From Paramyrothecium sp. XJ0827 (taxonomy: Eukaryota; Ascomycota; Sordariomycetes; Hypocreales; Stachybotryaceae): a stretch of DNA of 64,000 nucleotides. Under the pieces are notes generated by a model. It made no database searches. It saw only the letters and a list, made by a program, of their open reading frames with translations, and was not told the origin of the DNA. Made by a program: the position numbers and the translations under genes. How positions within the stretch are numbered: position 1 is the stretch's first letter; every line of letters begins with the position of its first letter. Shown here piece by piece: positions 33,472-44,956 of this stretch. Where the stretch lies: positions 5,022,001 through 5,086,000 of the forward strand of contig JAJFPB010000004.1 of assembly GCA_020881915.1 (NCBI GenBank). The letters run 5' to 3'.

Positions 33472-34637
33472 GATTTGTGAAACTGGCATAAAGTAATGGG
33501 TACCGGTAGCGAATGAGCAAGATGGCAAGTCATTCAAGGTTGAATGCCGAACCAACTAAACCGGGTATTTAACGGATCGCAGTTGGAATGCTGCCTTGGA
33601 ATGCCACGTTCTTCCCATAATGTCCCAGGTCCGCTACACTGATCAGCATGCCTGGGGTGGGTGCTTTAATGAAGGCCCCATACGCCGGTAACTGAACCCT
33701 GCTGCGTCCGTCGGTAGTTGACCGATTCATCACCACAGGTCTTTCTGATTGGGGAATGGACCCAATTCGATGGGGACTAGACAGCGAGACCCCTCATGCA
33801 AGAAGACGAAAGAATGGTGTGAAGCTGCAGCGGTGTGTTCTCTCGGCAATGGAACCGGCCAGGCATTCCACCCTGCATCTCATGCCCCAACATGTTAATG
33901 AAACCCGCCTCCGTGTCACTGGAATCGGTCATGGATCGTGGAATCAAGCTTGCATGAACATCTCAAAAACTACCACGGCTTTCACAAACCTGCGTGTCTT
34001 CTGCTGCTGGAGTAGGGTGAACCCGGGTAACCAGCCGGCTTGCGCCGTCGTCGGGCCGCAACCCCATGCCAACTTAGCTTTGCGAAGCAGCGCCGGTGCG
34101 ATGATCGTCTTGCGGCCTGACCGACGCCAGGCCGTTACCTGTCTGCTAGCAGGGTATCCGGGGGATACCAGAACGCGTCAACCTTAATTCAGGCAAGCTA
34201 TGCATTGGCCAACAAGGGCTACCCCAGGAGCTGGCGCCCAGTCTTTCAAGAATTAACCCGAGCCAAGCTTTGGAGGTTTCACCTCCCCAGTTACGCGAAC
34301 TGCCTTGCTCACTGGTGTTTATTGGGATGGGACGATCGGCGGGCGATGAGACAGGCTCGGATTCTTCCCGAGGCTAATAAAATGCGCATACTTAAAAAGA
34401 CTGGGGAGGAGCCTCAACCGTGGATCGGTTGGATAACGTGCATCGGGATGTTTGAGGTCTGAAGTTTTGCAGATCCATCACCTCCTGAATATCACCAGGA
34501 TGGGAGGGAATATGTTTATCAATGACTCCGATCTCAGCAACCTTTGTCGGATTCCATAGCTTGTGCTGCCACCACACTGGCTATCCCGTCGCACACTCAC
34601 TTGCCGGTAGCAGAGACACAAACGAAATCTTATCGAC
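33472..34637. other. Intergenic, gene-free
   Basis: About 1.2 kb of upstream sequence for two divergent genes. Small frames at 33756-34462 lack family features and are considered chance. Confidence 0.4.
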
Positions 34638-35847
34638 ATGAGGACGGTCACGCCAGAGGGAGATGGATTGACCACCTTCGTCCTCACCATCTTTATGCTG
34701 ATAATCTGCATCCCGACCGTCATTGCTCGCTTCATGTTCCGACTCCAGAAGGGCGCACTCGGCATTGATGACTGGCTCATGGGACTTGGGCTGGTTCGTG
34801 GCTTGGTCCGTATTCCGTCTGGACGCATCTTGCTGACGACTTGAAGGTCATGACTGTCGCCTGGTCCGGGGTCTTGATATCCTACTGCTATTCCGGCGGA
34901 GGCTATGATCCTCTCGATCCCCGACTCGACACAGAAATAATTGCTCAGGCTTTGAAGGTAGGACGGTCGACCATGCACAAGGCGTAGCTCTCGTCACTAA
35001 CGCATGCAGTTCTACTTCATCTGTCAAAGTGTGTATTGCCCAACAACTGTGCCCATCAAGGTCAGCATCTGCGCCGCTCTGCTTCGTATCTCTGGAATGA
35101 TCACCGTCTATAAGTGGTCGCTCTATGCCATCATCGTCATTGCCACCGTCTCTGGAATTGGAAGCATGATCGGGATTGTGGCATCCTGCAGTCCTCCGTC
35201 TGCCTTTTGGGACCCGTCAACCGGTACCTGCAACGCGGTGGTCAACACTTTTGCAGCCTACTTCATCTCTGCCTGCAGCATCCTGACAGATTTCGCACTC
35301 GCGATTCTCCCTGGATTTATGTTGTGGAAGATCCAGCTTCGCCGATCAGTCAAGGTCTCCATTGCCATCATTCTGAGTTTTGCAGCCTTGTTCGTACCAC
35401 AGCAACCTGTCTATTTGCCATTGTCATACTTGCTAACCGCCATCTAGTGCTTCTTGCGCTACCATTGTCCGTCTCCGCTACCTCCTCGCCCTTCTCGACA
35501 CCCAAAACTTCCTCCTCGGCTCCGGCAAGATCGCCATCTGGACAGTCGTCGAGCTTGCGATTGGTATCTTTGCCGGATCGGCGCCCGCCTTGCGACCACT
35601 GCTGCGTTATGTCCCCTTCCTGTCACACCAGGACAGCGAAGGCTCGGCTCATCGTTATAAGAAAAGCGGCACTCACATCCGAATGGAACCGTTCAAGCCT
35701 GGAACCTTCGATGATGTAACGCAGAAGCCAAAGAATAATGTTGTGGTGGAGGATGGTGATAGCCAGGAGTTTATTCTGCGGAGCAATGGATCAATGATGA
35801 ATGCCGGAATCAGACGGGATATTGAGGTGCAAGTTGAGCGGACTTGA
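34638..35847 (+). CDS. PTH11-like integral membrane protein (rhodopsin-fold domain)
   Basis: Exons 34638-34793, 34847-34957, 35010-35389 and 35448-35847 give 348 aa. The layout is that of fungal PTH11-type proteins without a CFEM domain: an N-terminal helix (FVLTIFMLIICIPTVIARF), the conserved IDDWLM, then helices with VPIKVSICAALLRI, CNAVVNTFAAYFISACSILTD and the turn SCATIVRLRYL. A cytoplasmic tail of about 80 aa is hydrophilic. Two of the three introns use the weak donor GTTCGT. The role is probably in sensing an external signal at the plasma membrane, but many such proteins have no known ligand. Confidence 0.8.
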
Positions 35848-36520
35848 CATTCAGATGCGCTCAGATTCACCAAAACCACATAGAACAGGCTGCAAAGCAC
35901 TTTGTCCCCCTTGTGCCGGGGGCAAGTCATCGGATCATCGGCCACCAAGCAACTACACATGGCGTCGTGTCACCGTAGGACCACTGAACTACCACTGTAT
36001 CTTTCGCGGACACACCGAAGAACTAAGTTAGTTATCTTCATTCCTGGATCATCAAATAGCTTCAACATGTTGACTCCACTAGCGCTTCCTCGATAAGTTA
36101 GCCGTCTACTTTGCTACGTTTTCGGCATTGTTACTGGACACTTACATATCACGCTAAGACGCCCTGTACCGGACTTTGTTGTTCTCTTGCATGATCAACT
36201 CGATCTCCCTGACACGGGCACCCGCATCACAATTGGGCCCCCGACAACACCGCATATCGCGGAGTTAAGCTTCTTGACAACATGGAGCCATTGTTCAAGT
36301 TCCTGATAGCCCCGTGGGATCACGGTGGTATTAGGAAGGAGCCTAACCCATCCAGGGGCGTATCAATGGCTCAATCACGCGAGGCGCATGGTGCCGCTGG
36401 ACGAGGTGACGACGCGGATGGCGAAAGATGAGACTGAGAATTCACAATGTAGCATAGTAATGTGTATATGCAGTCAACGATAGCATCATAAGAGAGGCAT
36501 GTCACAGGAGATGCCAGCTT
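35848..36520. other. Intergenic, gene-free
   Basis: Convergent 3' region between the PTH11-like gene and the kinase-like gene; no coding frame supported. Confidence 0.4.
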
Positions 36521-37912
36521 CTACTTCATTCCCTTATTGATTCTCTCCTCTAACCCCATGATATTCGTGCCTCCCGATTCCAGGTCATCTAACCAGTTCC
36601 CAATCCGCCGAGTCGTGAACGGGTCATCGCATGACACCATCGCCATGCAAAAATCCCGTTGTCTTTGGCTTGCTTCAAAAATCTCGACCCATCGAGGCTG
36701 AAGCTGTCGCATCTTGTCCAGAAAAACGGCCCGCAGTTTGTGTAATTCATGAGACTCGAGCTCTTCCCAATAGAGCTCTGCTGGATTGCCATTTTCGTCG
36801 GTATGAAACCTACTCCTGTCCGGTTCTGTGCTCACGGGTTTGCCTTGGAGGAACGATGGGTATTGACACCCAATGCACCAAGGCTGGGTAGATACCGACT
36901 CCCAGTCCACGACAGCCGTTAGCTGTCCAGAGTCATCGACAAGAATGTTGTGCTTGTTCAAGTCATCATGGACAATCATGAAATTCTCATCCGAGTCGGA
37001 ACCGTCGGGGAAAAAGTCATGAACAAAACCCTTCAATCTCTGGATGACCGCCAACGCCTTCTCGAGATCCTCAGGATCTTCAAACTCATCATCGCCGTCT
37101 GAACTATTGTGGTAGTTCTCTCTAGCCGGAATCAGTCGTTCCTGAAAATCAGCAGTAGCCACGTCAATGTGAGCAAAAGTCCACTGGCGTGTAGACGAGA
37201 AAGGGCCATGCGGCCGGCCACTCTGGGTCCGAGTTATGAAGTTCGACGCGACACTCCTTCCCAGATACAAGGGAGTAGTTCCTACGATGCTTGATTAGGA
37301 ATTAAGACGGAGATATAGAGGCATTTGTAAGATTGAGATACCTTTTGTCGGAACTTTCACGGCTAGATGATCATGATTAGAAGCATCATCCTCAAAAAGA
37401 CTCCCAATGGCCTTCATTCGTACGTCAAATGTCTCCGCGCAGAAGGAAGCAATGCGGTGCACTAGGACTTCTTTAGTAGAGAAAGACATGTCGTCCCAAG
37501 CATCCGCTAGTGTTTTGCCAGGCATTTTCTCCATTATAATCCACTCAAAACCTATCGAGCTTTGACGGTCTGACCGGAAAGCCAGTATTTGTGGTACTGG
37601 CAGAGTGGTGTTGTCGCGCACCCATTTTATCGTTGCCACTTCGCTCTCAGTCTTGAACTTTGGACATATTGGGAGGCTGACTCGAACAACCACTTCTTGC
37701 GTGGGAGACTTGACGACAAAAAGCCGGTTAAATGCTCCTTGGGCCAGAAAATCGATGGTACAAGGCTTCTCAAGCTGGAGAGACGACTTGGCCGTTGATA
37801 CGATGGCGTCCTCATCCAGTTCGACAGTCCACCTCGGCTCGGCCCCCCATAGAGTCAGCACCCATTCCGAGCCCGTCGTGTCTGGTAGTTCCTCCGAGTC
37901 TGGGCGCTGCAT
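36521..37912 (-). CDS. Aminoglycoside-phosphotransferase-like (APH fold) protein
   Basis: Exons 37912-37342 and 37281-36521 (60-nt intron) give 443 aa, starting at MQRPDSEEL. The ATP-grip part is FLAQGAFNRLFVV with VVVRVSLP; the hinge is EWIIMEKMPG. The catalytic loop is HDDLNKHNILVDD and the metal-binding Asp is in VVDWES, so the kinase fold looks complete. Fungi carry many of these intracellular proteins, and almost none has a known substrate; resistance to antibiotics should not be read from the family name. An acidic insert (NSSDGDDEFEDPEDLE) lies before the catalytic loop. Confidence 0.85.
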
Positions 37913-39001
37913 AATGATTGCAGAACAACGAGGTCCAAATTGGCTGATAGAAGAAGGATTGAAAGGATCAGCTGGCTTGATCGGGCTATTTGTGTGCGGA
38001 AAAGTCACGACACAGCCCCGGCCAATCAACATTCATTATACTCACTGTATGTTTCACACATTCCTTGGGTGTGCTTACGTGCAGGGGATGTATCAGTCTC
38101 CGCATTAACATAAACGGAGGACGAGATATAAGGTGTCGTGACAGACAATATGCAATTTCTAAATGATTCGACGCTTACGAATAGGCTCATCCTAGTTGAT
38201 CAATTGTGTCGTTCCAACGGCTTCATTACTAGATTTATCCCGTCGGGTAGGACAGTAGCCCGGCCCGCTTTCAGAGATGCATCATGCACCCTGACTCGAG
38301 AATACCTACGTTGCATGGGTACGGTACGCGCCGACGAAGGACTCGTTCCGAACTTATGTCGATGATTAGGCGATTTGATTTCGTCGACTCCTAGGAATTC
38401 ATGACGAGAAACAAGTTGAATAGTCATCGAAGATATGCTTTGAGCTGCTGGTTGTACTTGTAGACAGCTTCTTATCCATCAGCGGAAGATCCTGTGTCCA
38501 GCTATCTTTGGAAAATATGCGCTCGTAGTCACCAAAGAAAAGCAAGTCGAATTGGAGCCCTTGCCTTGAGGAACATCTATCAGAGTCGAGTCAAATTGAC
38601 GAGACCATGGGCAGCCACAAGCGACTTAGGACCTCTTTTCTTGATTGTCCGCAAAGCAGGCTTACGTCTCACTAAAATCTTCATGTGAGATTTTCAGGGT
38701 TATTTTGCATCGGCTTCGCTGTTCAGCCCTTTCCACAGTCACGTTGTACCTGTCAAAAGACACTCAAACAACAAGACTTTAACAAGAGGGTCCGCATGGC
38801 CAGCTGCAGATATTCGCTGAGATTTGGCAAGCTATTTAGTGGTATAGACTTCACAGAGCGCCCTGGGTGGGTAAACATCAAGAGCTAGTAAGGTAGCTTG
38901 AGCACAGAGTAATATTTTTATATTAAGCATATAGACCACAGGTGAATTAATCGTATTATACAACCCTTGACCGTAGTGGTCGACCAAACCCAGGTCTGAA
39001 T
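37913..39001. other. Intergenic, gene-free
   Basis: 1.1 kb. No supported frame on either strand. The stretch 38900-38960 is A/T-rich, as expected for a 3' end of the GH16 gene. Confidence 0.4.
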
Positions 39002-39976
39002 TTACACACGGACAGCCTTGCCGACCTCAGGGGACAGATCAACGCTGCACACGCGCGGGCACGAGGCCTTGTCGGTGACGCCGTACAAAAGCTCAATCCA
39101 CTGGACGTACTGGTACGCGCGGCCGCCAACAGGCATCTGGCCGGACCACCACGGGTCACCGTTGCTCCAGCTGTTCAGAACAACCTGCGCGGGCTTGGTA
39201 GGAACCTGGAATGTCATTTCAAAGGTCTCCTGGCCGTCCAAGTACCAGGTGGTCAGGCCCGGGGTCCAATCCAGGCGGTGGGTGTGCCATTGATCCCAAG
39301 TCTTGCCGTCAGGGAGGGTGATCTGGTGGCTAGCCCCGGGTACGGAGTCGTCGGTGGTGGCATTGTAAGAGGGCTGGTTGGTGTAGCGGATCGTGGTGGC
39401 GGGATCCCTCGTCAGGATCTCGATGTCAGTCTCCTCAACAGTGCCGTCCTCATCTTTGCGATAGGTGAAGATGGCCGTGCAGCCGCCGGCCGTGCCGCCA
39501 GTCCGCGAGTGCATGCGCATGGAGACGTGGTCCAGCTGCTGCCTGGACTCGAACTCGGCAGAGGTCTGGAAGCCCTCGAGAGGACGGGCAGTGCGCATGG
39601 CCAAGTACGTCGCGCTCTGGTGTCCCCTGTTCTTCTCAATGTATAGGTTGTTCAGGGAATTTTGGTTGGGGAAGTTCGGGTCTTCGCTATTCCACGTCTG
39701 GGCGTACCAGAACTTGCCGAACTCGGAGTCGTAGTTCAGGTACGGGGTGACGAAGTCGGCATTGGCATTCTCCTCAATGGAGTTAAGAACGCCAGGAGGG
39801 TTCACCACGGCGTACTCCAAGAGAGAGCGGAAGTCCCAGAAACCATGAGACTTGAAGTAGGTGGGAGTCGTGCCGTTGGTGACAAAACAGTCGCACTGCG
39901 AGTCATCGACGATGGTCTGGGCCAGGGCCGGAATGGCCAGCAGGGCGGAAACGATGGCGACGTTGGCGTTAGGCAT
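39002..39976 (-). CDS. GH16 glycoside hydrolase (endo-1,3(4)-beta-glucanase-like), secreted
   Basis: Single exon, 324 aa from MPNANV; a second ATG lies six codons upstream. A signal peptide (1-19) ends PALA. The catalytic signature is EETDIEIL, with ExDxE at Glu182, Asp184 and Glu186 as nucleophile, helper and acid/base. Aromatic substrate-binding stretches follow, WDQWHTHRLDWTPG and WSNGDPWWSG. The fold is a concanavalin-type beta-sandwich that cleaves beta-1,3 or mixed-linkage glucan in plant or fungal walls. No GPI tail or binding module is seen, so it is a free secreted enzyme. Strong codon bias to C/G-ending codons suggests high expression. Confidence 0.88.
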   Translation of the reverse strand: MPNANVAIVSALLAIPALAQTIVDDSQCDCFVTNGTTPTYFKSHGFWDFRSLLEYAVVNPPGVLNSIEENANADFVTPYLNYDSEFGKFWYAQTWNSEDPNFPNQNSLNNLYIEKNRGHQSATYLAMRTARPLEGFQTSAEFESRQQLDHVSMRMHSRTGGTAGGCTAIFTYRKDEDGTVEETDIEILTRDPATTIRYTNQPSYNATTDDSVPGASHQITLPDGKTWDQWHTHRLDWTPGLTTWYLDGQETFEMTFQVPTKPAQVVLNSWSNGDPWWSGQMPVGGRAYQYVQWIELLYGVTDKASCPRVCSVDLSPEVGKAVRV

Positions 39977-41928
39977 GATGAGATTTTGCAGCAACTTTTC
40001 TCTGAAGCAGGCTCACAAGCTGGTCCAAGCAGAGGCTTGATGGAAGAGGGCACCTTCAATCTATGTACCTATATAGACCGCTGAGCAAGGGTCGACCCCT
40101 GCGGGCCAGTGTGGCCTGCGGATCCATCCGGCTGGATCCGACCATGAGGATAACAGGCACAATCCTCCTCTCGGACTCGAAGGCCAGGGTTCCGGGCTCG
40201 GACTTGTAAAAGTGGGATGGTGCCATGTTCAAGTATCGCCTCATGTGGTGTCAGGAGATATGTGGTGGCAACATAGTCTTGACTGCCACAGCAAGCTCAA
40301 CAGCTATTTTTCTGGAGGTGCATTAGCTGCACAAGCGTTGTGGAGCAGAAATGTAGAACATACGCTGGCTGCTGGGATTCTTTGTGGTGCGAATCCTTCG
40401 ACCAAACTACGGGGTTCCACAGGGCTGTTGCCAAGGATAGATGCGGCCTAGACAGTATAGGGGCAAGATGGGCAGAATACGTGCAACAGCGGCCAATCAT
40501 ACTGAAATCTCTTTTCCCAGCAGGAGGCGGCCTTGACCCAGATGAGCTACGCCGAAGGCTCGCCCCATTTCTATCCACTTCCGGTGCCACATTGCGGAAA
40601 TGACAGCTCTATTCCACTCTATGCACTTCAGCTTAGTCCTCCGGGGTCCCCAAAAGCACTCTACGCCACAGGCTAAATTCAAGAAACACAAGGATTGACT
40701 CCGTATTCGAAGCTTTGGCTCATAGAGTTCTCGGCCCGCTCGGAGTCTAAGTCGAATGGAAGGGGTTAGATGGCGGGTAGACACGGCTATTAGCAAATCG
40801 TGCTACGGTTTTCATGTTCCCAATTGGCAGATTGATGAGTGCGGACATACGCTTCGCGATCGCAATCACGATTCTAGCAGTTGAACTGGTGCTATTCCAT
40901 TGACAGTACGAAGGCTTAACGAGATACCTTACTAGAACAACCGAACAATAACACAATTAAATAGTGCAGAATGCCTCACAGCGACCACAGCAGGGCCAGC
41001 TTAAGAGAAATGTCCAAATGCGAGAGTTCTTAAATTATCGTTCAACCTCAAAAGTGGAGATTGCTTTGGAAGGATAGGATGAGACGAAGTTAGGTGAAGC
41101 AGACACGCTTGCTTGTAGCAGTATGGATATGGCATTGATGGTAGTTGACATATTCTTAGCAGACTAATAAACATCTGCAGAGGAGACGCTGCGGCTTCAA
41201 GACCATTTACTTGGAAAACTTCCGCCGTACTGCCAAAGCCACATCCAAGGCCTAGGATCCCAGCTTCTACACGACATTGGCAAAGTACTTTTGCTCCAGT
41301 CGTCGAGAAATATAGTTTGGATCACAACCTAACCAAGACTCAACCAAGAATTCGCTGCAGACAACCTGACCTGAACCAGCGCGACCAAAAGCTTTGTCCC
41401 AGTTCCTCATGAACCCGGTAGCAGTTTGCTGGCCACCGCAGTGTTGTTACAAGCGGACACCAGCCTCGGTCGTCTCCGCGCCGGAGCATCATTGATACCC
41501 AGAATACACATATGCCGAAACAAGTTCTGGGCAACTGATCAGATTTTTTCTTCTTGACAACGAACAGTGAGAAAACTTAACGTTGAGATAACTCACCTGG
41601 TCGCTTAATTGTTACCCAATGCTTTGTTTTATTCCCATCCTTGCACCACCCAATACCTTTCTTCCAGCGCCACGCTCTGTGCGAGCGTCGAACCAAGGGC
41701 CGAGTGCCACATCCCATCTCGACAGGCCCGGGAAAGCGGCTCGAGACTGAAGAGGAGATCGAGGCTCGCCACTTTCTTTTATATAATGGCGTATCCATCG
41801 GTATCGAAGCCAACGTGGTCAACGTCATCTGGAAGATCTGAATATTATGCCGTTACTGTTGCGCCCTAAAACCAAACCAACCCAATAATCAACGTAGTAT
41901 ACACCGCAGGACATAGCCGTTCATGAGA
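39977..41928. other. Long gene-poor region
   Basis: Nearly 2 kb upstream of the GH16 gene. One stretch at about 41641-41841 has a locally protein-like frame (GKRLETEEEIEARHF) ending in a stop; it is too short and isolated to call, and may be a gene relic. No transposon ends were seen. Confidence 0.4.
40069..40075 (-). promoter_or_regulatory. TATA box of the GH16 gene
   Basis: TATATAG on the minus strand, about 95 bp before the chosen ATG. Confidence 0.45.
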
Positions 41929-43708
41929 TTAGAAGGTATAGTCCCCGCGTTGAAGCTGCTCGCTTGTCCTTATTGAATTCACCCTCGTCGTCGTTCGTAC
42001 ATGGATCCTGGGCTCGTCGGCGATGTGGCGTAGCAGATCGTCGTCGTATGGCTGTGAGCTGCGGCTGTCTGCGCGGTCGCTGCTTTTGCCCCCAACCTCG
42101 GTGTAGACGTTTCCGTGGATTCTGTCGCCCAGTTCGAGCTTCTCCTCGCTCTCGGTGTCGCCTCGGACTTTGGTAGCGATCGTGTATAGATTGAACTTTG
42201 AATTCGCCTGCTCCTGGTTGGCCCCCGTCGGTTCCGGCATTCTTTGAAACTCGTGGTCCTTGGTGCCTCTCGCGGCGGATCGACTCGAGCTGCCGTTGGT
42301 GTCTTTGTGACTCCTGGACCCCGAGGTCGTGGACAAGCCTACTCGGGAGAGAAGTGTGTTGATGTTGGTGCCGACGCGATCTCGGAGCAAGATGCGGATA
42401 GCGGGAAGGCTTGTAACGACCATAGACACGGCGACCTCGAAGCCCGACCAGATCAGCACATCCGTGTGGTCCCAAGTCGGGTTGACTGATCGCCTGTACA
42501 TGATGATGTACCGCAGACGAAGGCACGCTGTAATTAGGATGAAGATTCCCAGACTGAACATGACCAGGATTCCCGCCTTGGATTTCCAAGACATCTTCAG
42601 GCCGACAAGCAGGGGCAGCGGCAATATCAACATCACGGTATCCAGCCCAATACTGAAGCCAGCAGCCGTAATGACGAGCGTGTTGATATCGACGCAGCGG
42701 AATTCACCAGCACCACCCTTCCAGCCCTCCCAGTTGTAGGAGATCGGTATGCACTGGAAGATCTGCATGAAGACGAAAATGGTGGTAGAAATGCCGGTGA
42801 CGAGCATGGTAGCGAACGTGGCGAATCGGAACTTGTCGTGGGGGAAGATTCGCAAGAAGAAGCACAGAATGGAGAACTTGGTCAAGGCCAAGCAAACGAG
42901 GTAGAACGTCTGGGCGACATAGAAGAGCTTCAAGCCGGTTGTAAGGTCGTCAATATCGACCGTCCATATATCGCGGCCAAAGGCAGTACGGCCCGCTAGT
43001 TACTTGGTCAGACCATGATGCTATTATATTAGCATGGAATTCAACTCACCGTACTGTCCAATGACAAGGAAAGGGGTATAGAGAATCTTGACGACACGTT
43101 AGCTGATGAAAGGGCAATACTTGGGAGGTAAGCAGTCGTACGAGGCAAATAAGCATAATCCAGTCGTCGTTCTTGAACTTATCAGTAGTGAACCATCTTG
43201 CGTACAGTCTGAGCAGCACGGCAAAGAAACCGAGCAACAAGATGGCCAAGGGGGCATCGAGGTCGTGTCGGCGATCGCGAGTTGGTCGGCCACAGGCCTC
43301 GGCTTCCAACTTGGCAACGTCTAATCCCGAAAGTCTTAGCTGGGAGAAGGACCAACGGCCATCGGGCCAGTTTGAAGGGATCATTGCGCACCTATAGCAT
43401 CTAACGGGTTCTCGCAAGTACTCGTTACACAATCCTGGGTTGCCATGTACAGTCCAGGGTCGGTGCAGATGCAGGTCAGATTGGTCAAAGAGCCGCAAAC
43501 CGATTGTGGCACCTCCTGCATGATACAAGTAAGCTGCAGAGGAATATCGTTAGTAACAGTTCCTGCAGGCAGGTCTGTTGCAGTGATTGCGTTGCAAACT
43601 CACGCCACATGCTGGCATCCGGCCGACGTATTGGAGGAGGTCGTTCTGGGCATTCCCTACGCCGGTCAACGCACCCAGCACCAGTATTCCGAGGGCCGTT
43701 GGACGCAT
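41929..43708 (-). CDS. CFEM-domain, PTH11-class G-protein-coupled-receptor-like protein
   Basis: Five exons: 43708-43604, 43533-43392, 43320-43142, 43086-43050 and 42995-41929 (509 aa). A signal peptide (1-20) leads into a CFEM domain with Cys34, 38, 48, 56, 58, 70, 75 and a further Cys in EACGRP, completing eight. Asp60 follows the CICTD motif, the place of the heme/iron-binding Asp in known CFEM domains. Seven membrane helices follow (for example LFYVAQTFYLVCLALTKFSI, LVITAAGFSIGLDTVMLILP), with the conserved GRDIWT and NPTWDHTDVLIWSG. The 150-residue tail is hydrophilic. This is the same class as Magnaporthe PTH11, linked to surface sensing in plant pathogens. Phase bookkeeping across all exons is consistent. 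Confidence 0.88.
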
Positions 43709-44956
43709 GATGGCTACCTGCTCGTCACTTCCGTTCTCTCGAGCTGTGTTACCGTCGACAGAATGGAATCATGGGGGATGCAGCGACAGAAAAGAGCAAA
43801 ACACTGCATGGAGGAGCAAGTTCGGCCGACGATTCATGAAGGCAGTCATTTTAGGGTCTGGAACCAGCACGTCCCGATGGGCAAATCAGCTGAAGTCAAT
43901 ACTGTATAGCTCAGGGCTAAAGCAGACGCTACGGGAGCCGGCGCGACGCGGCAACTGCCCAGACGTCCTAGCGCGAGGCCGTCGTCCCGATTCCCCTCGC
44001 CGTGAGACACGCGTTCCTCGTTGTGGGCAATCCATCCGAAGCTGAACCGGCCTATTTGATCGGTGGCGCGGGCCCGAAACAACGGATCTAACTAGGAAGA
44101 GCCTTCAAATGACTGATCGTGTGCTGCCCCGGCTTTTCAGCTGCCCGCGCCAAGTTATTGCCGGGTGCCGCTGACTCGTGCGGCGATTCAGGGGGCCGTG
44201 CGACAAACCGTTGGTGCAGGACGAGGAGTGCTTCCGTATTTATCTTCAGACACTTACTTCAGACACTTGCAGCTTTACCATCATACTTTGCCTCTTCCTT
44301 GGATTCCAGGGTCCATGTTAAAGTTCGGCGGTTGCTATTGGTGTCGGCCTCATCTCCGCGTGTTGGGACAGCCGATGGCCTTCATGACCTCAAGCGGACG
44401 AGGCGCCTGTCACCTAACCGTACTTGTAACCATCTCCCGCGCGGCTGAAGCTAAGCATGTCCTTAAGAAAGAAGAATTGCACTTCTTCGTAACCTGACTC
44501 TGTCAAAGCGCAAATGGAGTAGTTCATCAATTAGGGAGTGGCGCAACCAGATGTAGTGCTATCTTAAGCTAGCTCCTTGATCGTACCCACAACTGATCTA
44601 CGGCGTATAACACAAGTGACCAATTGACCACACAGTTCTCAAACCCTACAGCTTTCATTGTTGCGTGCGGCAGTGAAGAGGCTCAATGAGTTGGCCGTCG
44701 TGTGCGAATACTTGACGATAGCGGCATAGCCTTTGAATGGAATTAGGATGAGTAGACCCGAATATCTCTGCCCATGCTTGTTAAACCAGGGGCTACAGAC
44801 TTCTTCAATTGTAACGTGAAAATTAAGATTATCTTTCGTCTCAAAGATTCAAGCTAGTTCCAGAATGCTTCTTGCCAGGAAGTGTCGTCTTACGCTGACG
44901 TTCAATGACCAGGTGGTAATCAAGTCGTGGACTATTTGTTGTCGTCTTACTGTTTT
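43709..44956. other. Intergenic, gene-free
   Basis: 1.2 kb holding the receptor promoter and the 3' end of the questin-oxidase-like gene. A short direct repeat TCAGACACTT occurs twice near 44247-44270. Confidence 0.4.

Noticed and set aside
41577..41869. Locally protein-like frame GKRLETEEEIEARHF
   Set aside because: Short, isolated, without start context or splice partners; could be a relic but not supportable as a gene.
42244..42739. Plus-strand frames across the CFEM receptor
   Set aside because: Antisense shadows of the receptor's last exon.
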